Shown: positions 20,090-29,325, counted from the stretch's first letter. The stretch is DNA of 64,000 nucleotides from Pseudoalteromonas amylolytica (GCF_001854605.1 NZ_MKJU01000006.1:186001-250000); one strand, 5' to 3'. Numbers and translations: made by a program. The notes: generated by a model from the sequence alone, not told the origin.

Positions 20090-21391
20090 ATGGAAGCAAT
20101 CGTGGAAATTGAAGATAAAGAAAAGCAGAGTATTTGGCTCCCGATGATACTTGCAGGTTCAATGTTTTTCATTCTGGGGTGTATCACTTGGCTCAATGGC
20201 GCGATTACTCCGTTTTTACAACAGATGCTTGAACTAACACCGTTACAAGCCTCTTTTATTATATCGTCTTTTTATATTGCTGTGACGGTCGCAGGCATCC
20301 CTTCAGCGATGTTAATCAAGCGCGTAGGCTATAAAAATGGTATGGCAATAGGGTGTGTCATTATGGCGGCTTCAGCCTTGATGTATATACCCGCAGCTAA
20401 AATGCAAATGATAGAAATTTTCTTATTTGCTCAGCTGATGATTGGTGTTGGGCAAACCGTTTTACAAACCGCAGTCAATCCGTATGTCGTTAAAATGGGC
20501 TCGGAGAAGTCTGCTGCAGTTCGAGTATGTATCATGGGGTTGTTAAATAAGTCGGCTGGTGTGATTGTGCCTATCGTATTTGCTGCTGTGGTGGTAAGTG
20601 GCTTAGTTGAAGGGGCTGCGAAGCTGACTCAAGAGCAAAAAGATATCATGGCAAACAGTCTAATCGCGCCTTATATGGCTATCGCTGGCTTAATTTTCCT
20701 GTTTGCTTTATTTGCGAAATTTGCACCTTTACCCGACTTGGTATTTAGTGAAGAAAGCAAAACCAGTAAAGGGGAACTTAAAGAAACACTTGCTCACCCG
20801 CATTTGGTTTTAGGCGTAATCGGTATTGCCTTGTATGTGGCTGTGGAGGTTATTGCAGCGGACACCATTGGCTCTTACGCTTTGCAGTTGGGTATTGCTG
20901 ATTATTCTGTAATGACTTCTTATACAATGACCTGTATGCTTGTTGGATATGCAATTGGTATCGCTTTGATCCCTAAATTTATGTCTCAACAAAATGCGTT
21001 GATGATGTCGGGAATTGCAGGTATTGTAACTGTATTAGCCGTTGTATTTGGTAGTAACGAATCTTTTGCTATAGCGAACTTGTTACTGGTACCATTTGGT
21101 GGACCTGAGTTGCCAGATCCGTTATTGTGTATTGCATTACTTGGTTTTGCTAATGCTATGGTTTGGCCCGCTATTTGGCCATTGGCATTAGAAGGATTAG
21201 GGCGATTAACTGGTACAGCGTCTGGCCTGTTAATTATGGGCATCGCAGGTGGCGCCTTAGGGCCGTTACTCATTGGTCTGGGTAACGTTGCAGGCTTAGG
21301 TGCACAAGGTGCGTATAGCTTAATGATCCCAAGTTACCTATTTATCCTCTTCTATGCTGTGAAAGGTCACAAAATGAGAAGTTGGAAGTAA
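20090..21391 (+). CDS. nagP: NagP-type N-acetylglucosamine permease (MFS, FGHS family)
   Basis: Inner-membrane sugar:proton symporter of the major facilitator superfamily, about 12 membrane segments in 433 residues. The opening segment FFILGCITWLNGAITPFLQ and the interior ...QTAVNPYV match the fucose/galactose/glucose/GlcNAc (FGHS) subfamily. The assignment to GlcNAc rests on the upstream NagR-type operator and the neighbouring chitobiase, as described for NagP in Shewanella and relatives. The frame is open from 20015, but ATG 20090 gives a normal short cytoplasmic N-terminus; ATG 20060 is a less likely alternative. A terminator follows. Confidence 0.85.
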   Translation: MEAIVEIEDKEKQSIWLPMILAGSMFFILGCITWLNGAITPFLQQMLELTPLQASFIISSFYIAVTVAGIPSAMLIKRVGYKNGMAIGCVIMAASALMYIPAAKMQMIEIFLFAQLMIGVGQTVLQTAVNPYVVKMGSEKSAAVRVCIMGLLNKSAGVIVPIVFAAVVVSGLVEGAAKLTQEQKDIMANSLIAPYMAIAGLIFLFALFAKFAPLPDLVFSEESKTSKGELKETLAHPHLVLGVIGIALYVAVEVIAADTIGSYALQLGIADYSVMTSYTMTCMLVGYAIGIALIPKFMSQQNALMMSGIAGIVTVLAVVFGSNESFAIANLLLVPFGGPELPDPLLCIALLGFANAMVWPAIWPLALEGLGRLTGTASGLLIMGIAGGALGPLLIGLGNVAGLGAQGAYSLMIPSYLFILFYAVKGHKMRSWK

Positions 21392-21428
21392 AGTATTTCT
21401 ATCTATACGTAGAAATAATCCCGTGTGT

Positions 21429-21455
21429 AATGCCACCGAAAGGTGGCATTTTTTT
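21429..21455 (+). terminator. Terminator after nagP
   Basis: AATGCCACC, loop GAAA, GGTGGCATT then a run of T to 21455. Confidence 0.85.
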
Positions 21456-21579
21456 GCTTAAAATTCGAGCATGAACGAACATCAATGGAAAAATTAAATA
21501 ACTGAGAGTTGCGCAGGCAGTTGATTCAGGGATAGAAAAACAATGTTTATTCAGTATCGAATTGATACAAAGAGAAAAG

Positions 21580-21656
21580 TGGGGCGACTGATGGGACTTG
21601 AACCCACGACAACCGGAATCACAATCCAGGGCTCTACCAACTGAGCTACAGCCGCC
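21580..21656 (-). tRNA. tRNA-His (anticodon GTG)
   Basis: Read on the minus strand, the sequence folds as a full cloverleaf. The acceptor arm GCGGCTG/CAGTCGC has an extra 5' G opposite C73, which is diagnostic of tRNA-His. The D arm is GCTC...GAGC, and the anticodon stem CTGGA/TCCGG surrounds the loop TTGTGAT (anticodon GTG). The T arm is GTGGG TTCAAGT CCCAT. CCA is encoded. It stands alone with its own promoter. Confidence 0.97.
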
Positions 21657-21692
21657 ACAAAAGAATTGAACACCTCGTTTGGTGTGGCGCGC

Positions 21693-21720
21693 ATAATACA
21701 TAAATATCTGGCACTTGCAA
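21693..21720 (-). promoter_or_regulatory. Promoter of tRNA-His
   Basis: On the minus strand TTGCAA (21715-21720) and TATTAT (21693-21698) are 16 bp apart. They are followed by a GC-rich GCGCGCC discriminator, typical of stringently controlled stable-RNA promoters, and preceded by a long A/T-rich stretch that could act as an UP element. Confidence 0.7.
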
Positions 21721-21787
21721 AGAGAAAAATGTAATTTTTTAGAAAAAAAATACAAATAAAAAAATCCTTACATACAGACAATATTCA

Positions 21788-21793
21788 TATAAT
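21788..21793 (+). promoter_or_regulatory. Candidate -10 box for mscS
   Basis: A perfect TATAAT 47 bp before the mscS ATG. A -35 such as CTTACA (21767-21772) is at suboptimal 15-bp spacing. Confidence 0.4.
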
Positions 21794-21839
21794 CTATGTA
21801 TGATCCGCACAAAATCAAAACTCATGCCTAGGAGGCCTT

Positions 21840-22655
21840 ATGGATGTAGCTATTAAGTGGCTAAATGAAAACTCAGATATGTTACTTCATTTCTCGATAC
21901 AGGCCGTTATAGCCTTAATCATTTTATTTGTAGGTTTGAAGGTCGCAAAAATGTGTGACTCTTTAACTGTCAAAGCTTTTGAAAAGAGAAAAATAGACAA
22001 AGCGGTTGGTGGTTTTGTCGCGAATATTGTTTTTGCCGTCGTTTTTGCTGCAACAGTCCTGATGGCATTATCACAAGTTGGTGTTGAAACCACGTCCTTC
22101 ATCGCTATTTTAGGTGCAGCAGGTCTTGCGATAGGTTTAGCGCTACAAGGTTCCCTTTCAAATTTCGCATCGGGCGTGTTAATTATTATTTTGCGACCGT
22201 TCAAAGCAGGTGATTACATCGAGGCAGGTGGCAAAGCGGGTAGTGTTCAAAAGATAGAAATTTTCTCTACAGAGTTGAAGACTCCAGATAATAAAGTCAT
22301 CATCATGCCAAACTCTGCCATCATGTCGGGTGCAATCGTTAACTTTTCAAGAGAAAAAACACGTCGTATTGATTTAGTAATAGGCGTTGGTTACGATGCA
22401 GATCTACGACAAGCAAAGCAAGTGTTAAAATCAGTATTGGATAAAGAAGAGCGTATTTTAAAAGACCCAGCTTACACGGTTGCGGTATTGGAGCTGGCTG
22501 ATTCTAGCGTGAACTTTGTGGTACGCCCTTGGGTAAAAACCCCTGACTATTGGCCGACTTACTTTGAGTTGGTCGAGAATATTAAGATAGCTTTAGACGA
22601 AGCGAATATCACGATTCCATTCCCACAAATGGATGTACATCTTCATAAAGACTAA
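21840..22655 (+). CDS. mscS: MscS-family small-conductance mechanosensitive channel
   Basis: Inner-membrane channel that opens under membrane tension and releases solutes after osmotic downshock. The 271 residues have three membrane segments. The pore-lining third segment shows the Gly/Ala pattern AAGLAIGLALQGSLSNFASG, then the beta domain begins at RPFKAGDYIE. PNSAIMSG and the C-terminal alpha/beta domain follow. Length and motifs fit the E. coli MscS type. An AGGAGG ribosome site lies four bases upstream. The DUF481 gene follows after 21 bp and is probably co-transcribed. Confidence 0.93.
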   Translation: MDVAIKWLNENSDMLLHFSIQAVIALIILFVGLKVAKMCDSLTVKAFEKRKIDKAVGGFVANIVFAVVFAATVLMALSQVGVETTSFIAILGAAGLAIGLALQGSLSNFASGVLIIILRPFKAGDYIEAGGKAGSVQKIEIFSTELKTPDNKVIIMPNSAIMSGAIVNFSREKTRRIDLVIGVGYDADLRQAKQVLKSVLDKEERILKDPAYTVAVLELADSSVNFVVRPWVKTPDYWPTYFELVENIKIALDEANITIPFPQMDVHLHKD

Positions 22656-22676
22656 TTTTCGAAAGGTTAAAACGAA

Positions 22677-23462
22677 ATGAAATTAAAAGTTTTATCTCTG
22701 TGTGTGATTGCAGCCACAGTAAATAATGCGTATGCAAACGATACAGATGTAAAAAAGACTTGGGATGTTACCAGCGAGGTGGGTGCCATAATAACCAGTG
22801 GTAATACTAAAACGACCACTTTAAAGGGCGCTCTAAAAGCAAAGCACAACTTAGAAAGCTGGCACAATGAGTATAAAGTCAGTGGTATCTATAAAGAAGA
22901 TGAGATCGAGAACGACCAAGGTGAGCGCGTTACAGAGCGTACCAATGAAAAGTATTCTCTATCGACACAAGGTAACTATAAGCTTCAAGAAGATCATAGC
23001 CACTTGTTTATCTATGGCTCTTACGTATCGGATTATTTTGGTGCATATCGAAATGAAACGGTGGTGTCTGTGGGTTATGGTCAAAGGCTATTTAGTACTG
23101 ATGACATGTATTTAAACGCAGAAGTTGGTCCTGGTATAAAGCGCTTTGAGCATCATCAAGATAGTACAGAGTTGGACGACAATGGTAACCCGCTGGCTGG
23201 TGAATCTGAAAGTGAGCTGATTGGCGTGGGTAAACTAGACTTTAACTGGCAGATTTCTAAGAACGCACGTTTTACTCAGCTGGTAGCCATTGAATATGGT
23301 GAAAGTAACACAAAGACGACCGCAGAGTCTGCATTGATGACCAAAATTAATGGTTCTTTACAGATGAAAGTTGCCTACAACGTCATCCATAACTCTGATG
23401 TTGCTCCAGAGAAAGACAACACAGACACAGAGACTTCATTGACCTTGGTTTATAGTTTCTAA
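22677..23462 (+). CDS. DUF481 (YdiY-like) outer-membrane protein
   Basis: A 261-residue exported protein with a signal peptide ending AYA (cleavage before NDTD). The mature part alternates polar and hydrophobic residues like a beta barrel (for example SEVGAIITSGNTKTTTL and LTLVYSF) and ends in Phe, the usual C-terminal signal for BAM-assembled outer-membrane proteins. The SGNT-x-T repeat region is typical of DUF481, whose function is not established. It lies 21 bp after mscS and is followed by a hairpin, so the two genes may respond together to envelope or osmotic conditions (inference). Confidence 0.8.
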   Translation: MKLKVLSLCVIAATVNNAYANDTDVKKTWDVTSEVGAIITSGNTKTTTLKGALKAKHNLESWHNEYKVSGIYKEDEIENDQGERVTERTNEKYSLSTQGNYKLQEDHSHLFIYGSYVSDYFGAYRNETVVSVGYGQRLFSTDDMYLNAEVGPGIKRFEHHQDSTELDDNGNPLAGESESELIGVGKLDFNWQISKNARFTQLVAIEYGESNTKTTAESALMTKINGSLQMKVAYNVIHNSDVAPEKDNTDTETSLTLVYSF

Positions 23463-23469
23463 CGTTCTC

Positions 23470-23501
23470 AGTAGGACTTCATCGTTTGTTGAAGTCCTAC
23501 T
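23470..23501 (+). terminator. Hairpin terminator after the DUF481 gene
   Basis: AGTAGGACTTCA, 8-nt loop, TGAAGTCCTACT, a perfect 12-bp stem followed by TATTATTCCT; the T run is weak. Confidence 0.6.
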
Positions 23502-23626
23502 ATTATTCCTCTTAGTGTGTAATTCATCACTTTCTAGTCTTTGATTCAATGTCGTGCATTTTTTAATGTTTTTAATTAGTGTAGAATTGCCGCCAATTTT
23601 GATTTATTTTCTGGAAAATAACTTAT

Positions 23627-26272
23627 ATGGGACTTCGACTCATTGGATTTTTGGTCTTTTGCTCAGTATTCTTTATGAGCAAATCCATCGCTATACAACT
23701 TTCTCCAAAGCAACTAGCTCACATTAAAAGCCTTTCTGCCAGTGAAAAAAGAGAATTGGCTGAACAGTACGGGGTCAGTGTAGATGATTTAAATTCCAAT
23801 CGCTTACCAAAGAAGAAAAATAATCCTTTAGAAGAGTTGGAAGAGGATACTTTGGGTGACCCAAATCAAGAGCGACTGCCAGAGGAAGAAAAAGAAGAGG
23901 AAGAAGAACTCAAGTTATTTGGCTACGACTTGTTTGAAAAGAAAAATGTCGAGCAAGGAGTGAACTTGGCGACGCAAGCTGCGCCGGGTGATTATCCAAT
24001 GAATATTGGTGATTATTTGATAGTTAGTTTCTATGGCAAACTAGACATCACACATGAAGTTCAAGTAAATGGTGAAGGGCAGTTACTGATCCCAGGTTTA
24101 TCACCAGTAAATGTGTTGGGATTAACTTTAAATGAAGTGAAGTCCCTGATCCTATCCAAAGTGAAGAAAGAGGTCATTGGTGGTGAAGCGATTGTCACTA
24201 CGGGTGAATTACAGCCAATTAGAGTCACGATTGCTGGTGAGGTTAAAAAGCCTGGTATTTATACGCTTCCTGCATTGACTAATATTACCCAAGCGCTCAA
24301 TCATGCCGACGGTATTACTGAGTTAGGTTCTTTGAGAAGTATCCAGCAAAAGCGTAAAGGGAAGCCTGTATCGAATCTAGACTTATACGACTTGCTTTTA
24401 TCAGGTGATAACTCTTCAGACACAATCTTACGCAATGGCGATGTGGTTTTTGTACCGTCAATTGAGAAACGAGTGATAGTTGATGGGGCTGTAAATCGGC
24501 CCGCAATTTATGAGCTGAAAAACGGTGAGCATTTGCAAGACCTGCTAAAAATCGGCGGAGGGGTTGCAGCCGGTGGTTCAAAGCAAAACATTACAATACT
24601 TAGATACACTCAACAGAACAGAAAAACAGTGCTGTCGGTTGATTTAAGCCGCAGTGGTGATGCGCAGTTACATGATGGTGATGAGATAAAAATCCCGACC
24701 ATCTCAAGTGAGCTGGAAAAGGCGGTCACACTGATCGGTGCAGTAACGCATCCAGGGCCTAGACAGTGGCGTGTAGGTCTTAAACTGTCTGATATTTTAG
24801 CGTCTTTGAAAAGCGACTTGTTGCCGATTACCGATAAAGACTACGCTTTAATAATCAGGGAAGAACAGGAAGACTCTGACAAATTTGTGCTTCAGTTTTC
24901 ACCAAAGAGTATCGTCACAGGAACGTCTGATCTTGAGTTGCTTTCTGGAGACCAAGTCGTCTTTTTTAGCCGCTTTGAGAGTGCGATAGAAGAAGTTAAT
25001 GAACTAAAGCGTTTTGCATATGTTGCCGACGAAGTACTTAAAATGGAGAAGGATAGGCTTCTCGAGGAGTATAAGCGTGAACAGTTCTTTGAATCTATCG
25101 GTAGAGAGAGTTTGCTTTCATCGACAAGTACAGAAAAGTCTCAACCGTTAACAACAAGAGAAATTTTGCAAGGTAAGTCACAGGAAGTGTCTGAAAATAA
25201 CTATTCCTTATATAGTAGACAGCGATTACTGCGCCCCATTATCCGAGAGCTTAACAGACAAGGCTCACCAGACGGAGCTGCGCCAGTTGTGAGTGTAAAC
25301 GGTGAGGTGCGTTATCCAGGACTATACCCTTTGCCTGTTAACGCCAATATTCCTGGCTTACTTGAGGCTGCAGGGGGGCTTAAAGAGTCGGCTTACCCTG
25401 AAAAAATCGAAGTTTCGCGTCTGGCGTATGAAGATGGCGTTGAGGGCATTCGTCATATTGAATTGAATCTTAAGAAATTGACTGGTAACTTTAAAGTTAA
25501 CAGCAAAGACGTTATTTCTGTATTTTCAAAGCCGAAGTGGCAAGATTCTTCAAAGATAAACATTGTTGGAGAAGTAAGGTTTCCTGGCAGCTATACGCTT
25601 TCTGCTGGAGAGACACTAAACGATGTAATTGAACGAGCCGGCGGATTGACAGACTACGCTTTTGAGGGCGGAGCGGTTTTTACTAGAGAATATCTACGCG
25701 AACAAGAGCAAGAGTTGTTAAAAGATCTGTCTAAAACGTTACGCGCGGACTTAGCATCTTCAAGTTTCCAAAAGTCTGTTAGTAGCGCGAATCTTTCTTA
25801 TGAAGATATGGATAACTTAATCAACGATATTTCGCAGCAAGAAGCGCTTGGGCGAATGGTTATTGACTTGCCTAAGGTAATAGAAAATGAGCAAGTTATC
25901 TTGTTGAGAAATGGAGATACATTGTTTATCCCTAGAAAAGTGGATACAGTATCCGTAGTTGGGGAAGTAAATGTATCTACTTCAATGCAATACGACCCAG
26001 CAATGACCTTGGAAGACTATTTAAATAGCAGTGGTGGATTAAAACAAAAAGCTGACGGAGATAGTATTTACATTATAAAAGCCAATGGTATGGTTGAAAA
26101 AACATCTGGAAGCTCTTGGTTTGCGGTTTCTGCCGAAAACCAGATCCAACCGGGTGATACAATAGTGGTACCTTTGGATTACGAACATATTGATAATCTA
26201 ACCCTATGGAGCAAGGCAACCCAGATCATCTATCAGATGGGTGTAGCGGTTGCAGCGTTGAATGCATTGTAG
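23627..26272 (+). CDS. Large multi-SLBB polysaccharide-export-type protein
   Basis: An 881-residue exported protein with an N-terminal signal peptide but no lipobox, unlike Wza. After a charged Glu/Lys-rich linker (residues about 60-105) it has a Poly_export domain (MNIGDYLIVSFYGKLD onwards, about 120-190). At least six SLBB-like beta-grasp units follow, with starts visible at about residues 200 (VTIAGEVKKPGIYTL), 283, 367, 554, 644 and 774. A coiled, charged segment at about 460-540 separates them. Giant SLBB proteins are associated with extracellular polysaccharide export or cell-surface scaffolds. It is the first gene of the surface locus, 270 bp upstream of the abundant secreted protein. 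A hydrophobic C-terminal stretch (GVAVAALNAL) ends the chain. Exact function unknown. Confidence 0.8.
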   Translation: MGLRLIGFLVFCSVFFMSKSIAIQLSPKQLAHIKSLSASEKRELAEQYGVSVDDLNSNRLPKKKNNPLEELEEDTLGDPNQERLPEEEKEEEEELKLFGYDLFEKKNVEQGVNLATQAAPGDYPMNIGDYLIVSFYGKLDITHEVQVNGEGQLLIPGLSPVNVLGLTLNEVKSLILSKVKKEVIGGEAIVTTGELQPIRVTIAGEVKKPGIYTLPALTNITQALNHADGITELGSLRSIQQKRKGKPVSNLDLYDLLLSGDNSSDTILRNGDVVFVPSIEKRVIVDGAVNRPAIYELKNGEHLQDLLKIGGGVAAGGSKQNITILRYTQQNRKTVLSVDLSRSGDAQLHDGDEIKIPTISSELEKAVTLIGAVTHPGPRQWRVGLKLSDILASLKSDLLPITDKDYALIIREEQEDSDKFVLQFSPKSIVTGTSDLELLSGDQVVFFSRFESAIEEVNELKRFAYVADEVLKMEKDRLLEEYKREQFFESIGRESLLSSTSTEKSQPLTTREILQGKSQEVSENNYSLYSRQRLLRPIIRELNRQGSPDGAAPVVSVNGEVRYPGLYPLPVNANIPGLLEAAGGLKESAYPEKIEVSRLAYEDGVEGIRHIELNLKKLTGNFKVNSKDVISVFSKPKWQDSSKINIVGEVRFPGSYTLSAGETLNDVIERAGGLTDYAFEGGAVFTREYLREQEQELLKDLSKTLRADLASSSFQKSVSSANLSYEDMDNLINDISQQEALGRMVIDLPKVIENEQVILLRNGDTLFIPRKVDTVSVVGEVNVSTSMQYDPAMTLEDYLNSSGGLKQKADGDSIYIIKANGMVEKTSGSSWFAVSAENQIQPGDTIVVPLDYEHIDNLTLWSKATQIIYQMGVAVAALNAL

Positions 26273-26369
26273 TGTTTAATAAATGTACAAAAGGCATTCA
26301 GACAGGATAGAATTTTAAATTATTCTGATAAATTATTAACTTTGTAGAAATTTTAATTTATGATGGGAC

Positions 26370-26398
26370 TTGAATTAAATAGTAGTTCTTATCATAAT
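26370..26398 (+). promoter_or_regulatory. Candidate promoter of the S-layer-like gene
   Basis: TTGAAT (26370-26375) and CATAAT (26393-26398) at 17-bp spacing. A start near 26405 would give a leader of about 138 nt, which is common for stable, strongly translated mRNAs. The 26273-26542 gap shows no other gene. Confidence 0.45.
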
Positions 26399-26542
26399 GT
26401 GGGAGCCTAGATTTGATGCTACATGTTATTGCAGTGTCGGTCGGGCCCTTTAAATTATTTAACGTTTTGCTTACTCTGGTATTCAGAGTGTGTAAATTTT
26501 AACTGAAAACATAAAGTGTCCACCGGATACATGGAGATAAAA

Positions 26543-28327
26543 ATGAAGCGTTTTAATAAAGTCGCTTTAATCCCTGCTGCAGTTGCCGCTGTATTAGCAG
26601 GTAATGCATATGCAGGTACTGAAGCTTGTTTCGAAGTTTACAAAGGCGCTGACGCTCTAGCCGTTACTGCTTTTGACACTATCTACACTGGCGCAGCGTG
26701 TGTTGCTGAAGCTAGCCGTACAGGCGCAGCAGCAGACAACTTAGAAGCTACTAACGAAGCTGGTATCGCTTACGAGTTAACTGGTGACCTAACAGTTGAT
26801 TTCGATGCGGTTGACGGTACTAACACTGACCAACACATCGTTTACATCCCAACGACTGATATCCCTGGTGGTACTAAAATCACTATCGCTTTAACAGGTG
26901 CTACTTTTGCTGGTAACTCTAACCAGATCCACCTAGTTAAAGATACAGATGGTGCTGGCGCAGGTACTGACTTCGAAGCGGTTGCTTCTTCAGATGGTAC
27001 AGTTGATGGTGCTTCAACTATCACGTTCCTAACTAAAGCTGGTATCACAATCGGTGCTGGTACGCGTCTAGCGTTCTCTCGCGTATCGACTGGTGCTGAC
27101 TCTACAGCTATTGACCCTGTTGGTATCAAGATTGCTAACACGACTTGTACTTCTACAAGCCAAGCGTCTCAATCTGTAACTATCGCAGCTACTTCTGCGG
27201 TAACAGATGGTGGTACTGGTTATAACATCCAAGGTGCGGTTTCTAACGCTCAGAAAGTTGCTGATATCTCTCCACAGTTCTACCCGCTATATGCTGGTAC
27301 TACTGCTGAAGTTCAAGTTAACGCTGAGAGCTCAAACTCTGAAGGCACTGCAATCGTAGCGCGTACTCAGTTTGTATACAATGCAGATGCAACTGACCGT
27401 TTAATCGCGACTAGCTCACAAGCTATCTACAAAACTGGTTACTACAACCGTGCATCACTTCTTGATCAAGCAATCACTTTAGATGCTGATGATCACGTTG
27501 AAACTGCATTTGTAGCGTCTTCTGAGCCAGGTGCAAACGTTAAAATGCGTCTATACAACGGCCGTACAGCAGCAACTGGTGTTCTTGACACAGCTGTAGA
27601 AGTTCAAACAGGTACAACTCCAGGTGCATTCGGTTTGACTCAAGGCACAGCAACTGTGTACAACACAGAAGCGGTAACTCTGTTCACTGAATCAGATGGT
27701 GCAGGTGACGTTGAAACTAACCCTCAAACAGCTGCTCCATTACTTGGCGCTGATTACAACGAAATGTTCTACGTTGTTGAAAACAACCCAACTGACGGCA
27801 TCATGAACTTCAACTACAACGTGACTACTCACTACACGCTTGACTTCGGTACAGCTGGTGAGCTTGATCACTGTGCAGATAACAAAGTTACTCACGAAGT
27901 AGGTGTTAACGGTGCGGTTCTTAAAGTTCCTTACGTAGTTAACAGCGAAGGTAACTTCGTACGTATCACTAACGAGCACGATGAGTCTGCAGAAGTAACA
28001 GTTGACGTATTCAGTGAATCAGCTGATGGTAACGACGGTACTCGTAAAGTAATGGCTGTAGAGCTTGGTTCAGTTCCTGCTAAGTCTTCAGTAGTTTACT
28101 TCGTACCTACACTTATCTCAGAAGCTGTTAGCCAGAAGCAATATGAAGGTGCTGACGGTGGTTACGGTGACCTAGGTTCAAACGGTTCTTTCAGCCCGAA
28201 CCGTCACTCAGTAACATTCACTGTTACTGCGCCTAAGAACTCAGTACACGGCGTTTCTGTACAGAAAGTTGTTGGCCGTTCTGACCGCGTAATGCCAGTT
28301 CTTGACCAAAACGACTGGTCACAGTAA
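26543..28327 (+). CDS. Abundant secreted protein, candidate S-layer subunit (Slr4-like)
   Basis: A 594-residue exported protein. ATG 26543 has GGAG six bases upstream and starts a clear Sec signal peptide ending AYA, with cleavage before GTEACFEVY. The mature protein is acidic and rich in Ala, Thr, Gly, Val, Asp and Ser, with a single Trp at the end and only four Cys (EACF, AACV, TTCT, DHCA). This composition fits a secreted beta-rich lattice protein. Codon use is strikingly biased to GGT, CGT, AAC, GAA, ACT and GCT, unlike its neighbours, which indicates very high expression. It has its own promoter, leader and strong terminator. Its neighbours are a multi-SLBB protein, a DsbA-like lipoprotein and a type II secretion operon. 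Slr4 of Pseudoalteromonas tunicata is a known S-layer protein of this size and type; homology here is my inference and was not tested by alignment. Confidence 0.65.
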   Translation: MKRFNKVALIPAAVAAVLAGNAYAGTEACFEVYKGADALAVTAFDTIYTGAACVAEASRTGAAADNLEATNEAGIAYELTGDLTVDFDAVDGTNTDQHIVYIPTTDIPGGTKITIALTGATFAGNSNQIHLVKDTDGAGAGTDFEAVASSDGTVDGASTITFLTKAGITIGAGTRLAFSRVSTGADSTAIDPVGIKIANTTCTSTSQASQSVTIAATSAVTDGGTGYNIQGAVSNAQKVADISPQFYPLYAGTTAEVQVNAESSNSEGTAIVARTQFVYNADATDRLIATSSQAIYKTGYYNRASLLDQAITLDADDHVETAFVASSEPGANVKMRLYNGRTAATGVLDTAVEVQTGTTPGAFGLTQGTATVYNTEAVTLFTESDGAGDVETNPQTAAPLLGADYNEMFYVVENNPTDGIMNFNYNVTTHYTLDFGTAGELDHCADNKVTHEVGVNGAVLKVPYVVNSEGNFVRITNEHDESAEVTVDVFSESADGNDGTRKVMAVELGSVPAKSSVVYFVPTLISEAVSQKQYEGADGGYGDLGSNGSFSPNRHSVTFTVTAPKNSVHGVSVQKVVGRSDRVMPVLDQNDWSQ

Positions 28328-28357
28328 TTATTACTTAATTACTAACTTTTAAGTTTG

Positions 28358-28386
28358 AAAACCCTCGCTTTGCGAGGGTTTTTTTA
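28358..28386 (+). terminator. Strong terminator after the S-layer-like gene
   Basis: AAAACCCTCGC, loop TTT, GCGAGGGTTTT followed by more T: an 11-bp stem with tetraloop-like turn and long T run. It would separate very high transcription of the upstream gene from the secretion genes. Confidence 0.9.
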
Positions 28387-28409
28387 TCTCTTTAAATTGA
28401 GGACCTTTA

Positions 28410-29117
28410 ATGAAAAACTGGATACTGCCAATTGCTTTATCATCGGTGTTGGCTGGGTGTAACACGACTCAGCAGGCAGAATTGGATGCATTAAGAGCTG
28501 AGGTTGAACAACTTAAGAGTGTTCAGCAACAGGTCGCAGTGAGGGTGGGTTTGGCGGAGTTAGTTAAACCTGAAACCCTTCCTCTATCACAAGAGGGAAA
28601 ATGGATAGGTGATAAGTCAAATGACGTTGTCGTGATCGAATATACAGATCTTCACTGTCCATTTTGCAAAAAATTTCAGCAAGAAATTTGGCCTGAATTC
28701 AAAAAGCAATATGTGGATACAGGTGAAGCTGCAGTATTGGCTAGAGAATTACCTTTGAGCAAGTTACACCCAAAAGCAGGTTATGCAGCGGTATTTTTGC
28801 GTTGTACAAATCAACAAGGGCAGTATGAGCAAGTCAAAGATAAGTTGTTTGAGATAGGCAATTCAATCACTCAAGAAACGACTGCTGAAGTTGCGCAGGA
28901 GTTTAACTTAGATGAGCAAAAACTCACAACTTGCTTAGCAGATACATCAGTTCATGAAGCCGTTGGCCGCTCAATTTCAGATGCTCAGCTATTGGGGATT
29001 GGTGGTACGCCTTCGTTTGTCGTAGGCAGACAAAAAGATGGAATGCTAGTTGACTATCAAGTTATAGTGGGCGGTAGTTTGGAGAAATTAGGTGCTGCGA
29101 TTAAGGCACTTAAGTAA
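28410..29117 (+). CDS. DsbA-family thioredoxin-like lipoprotein
   Basis: A 235-residue lipoprotein with lipobox LAGC (Cys17). A short coiled coil (about residues 21-45) precedes a DsbA-like thioredoxin fold with the active-site CPFC at residues 83-86 and the cis-Pro loop GIGGTPSFVVG. This combination (thioredoxin_4/BdbD type) is expected to oxidise or isomerise disulfides outside the cytoplasm. It starts 24 bp after the terminator of the candidate S-layer gene, whose product has four cysteines, so that protein is a plausible substrate (inference). Asn after the lipid-modified Cys (position +2) suggests outer-membrane sorting. Confidence 0.85.
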   Translation: MKNWILPIALSSVLAGCNTTQQAELDALRAEVEQLKSVQQQVAVRVGLAELVKPETLPLSQEGKWIGDKSNDVVVIEYTDLHCPFCKKFQQEIWPEFKKQYVDTGEAAVLARELPLSKLHPKAGYAAVFLRCTNQQGQYEQVKDKLFEIGNSITQETTAEVAQEFNLDEQKLTTCLADTSVHEAVGRSISDAQLLGIGGTPSFVVGRQKDGMLVDYQVIVGGSLEKLGAAIKALK

Positions 29118-29135
29118 CACGCCAATAGTTCAAAA

Positions 29136-29169
29136 TAATACCGTTGTATGTTAGATTGCAACGGTATTA
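29136..29169 (+). terminator. Hairpin after the DsbA-like gene
   Basis: TAATACCGTTG, 12-nt loop, CAACGGTATTA: an 11-bp perfect stem without a good T run. It may slow transcription or protect the mRNA end. The remaining gap to gspG contains two CCTAGG hexamers but no promoter I trust. Confidence 0.45.
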
Positions 29170-29325
29170 ATACTGCACTTGGAATACATTCAGCTTGGCA
29201 GTATTATCGCTTACTAATTTTTGTACCTAGGATATAAGTTTTACCTGAACTTACGCTAGTCTTTGTAGTCCTAGGCGGACAGTAAATTTCAATTTTAACA
29301 ATATCGCATTATTATGAGCTTTCAC

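Noticed and set aside
26842..27141. 99-codon minus-strand frame inside the S-layer-like gene
   Set aside because: The strong codon bias of the plus-strand gene keeps the antisense frame free of stops; no ribosome site.
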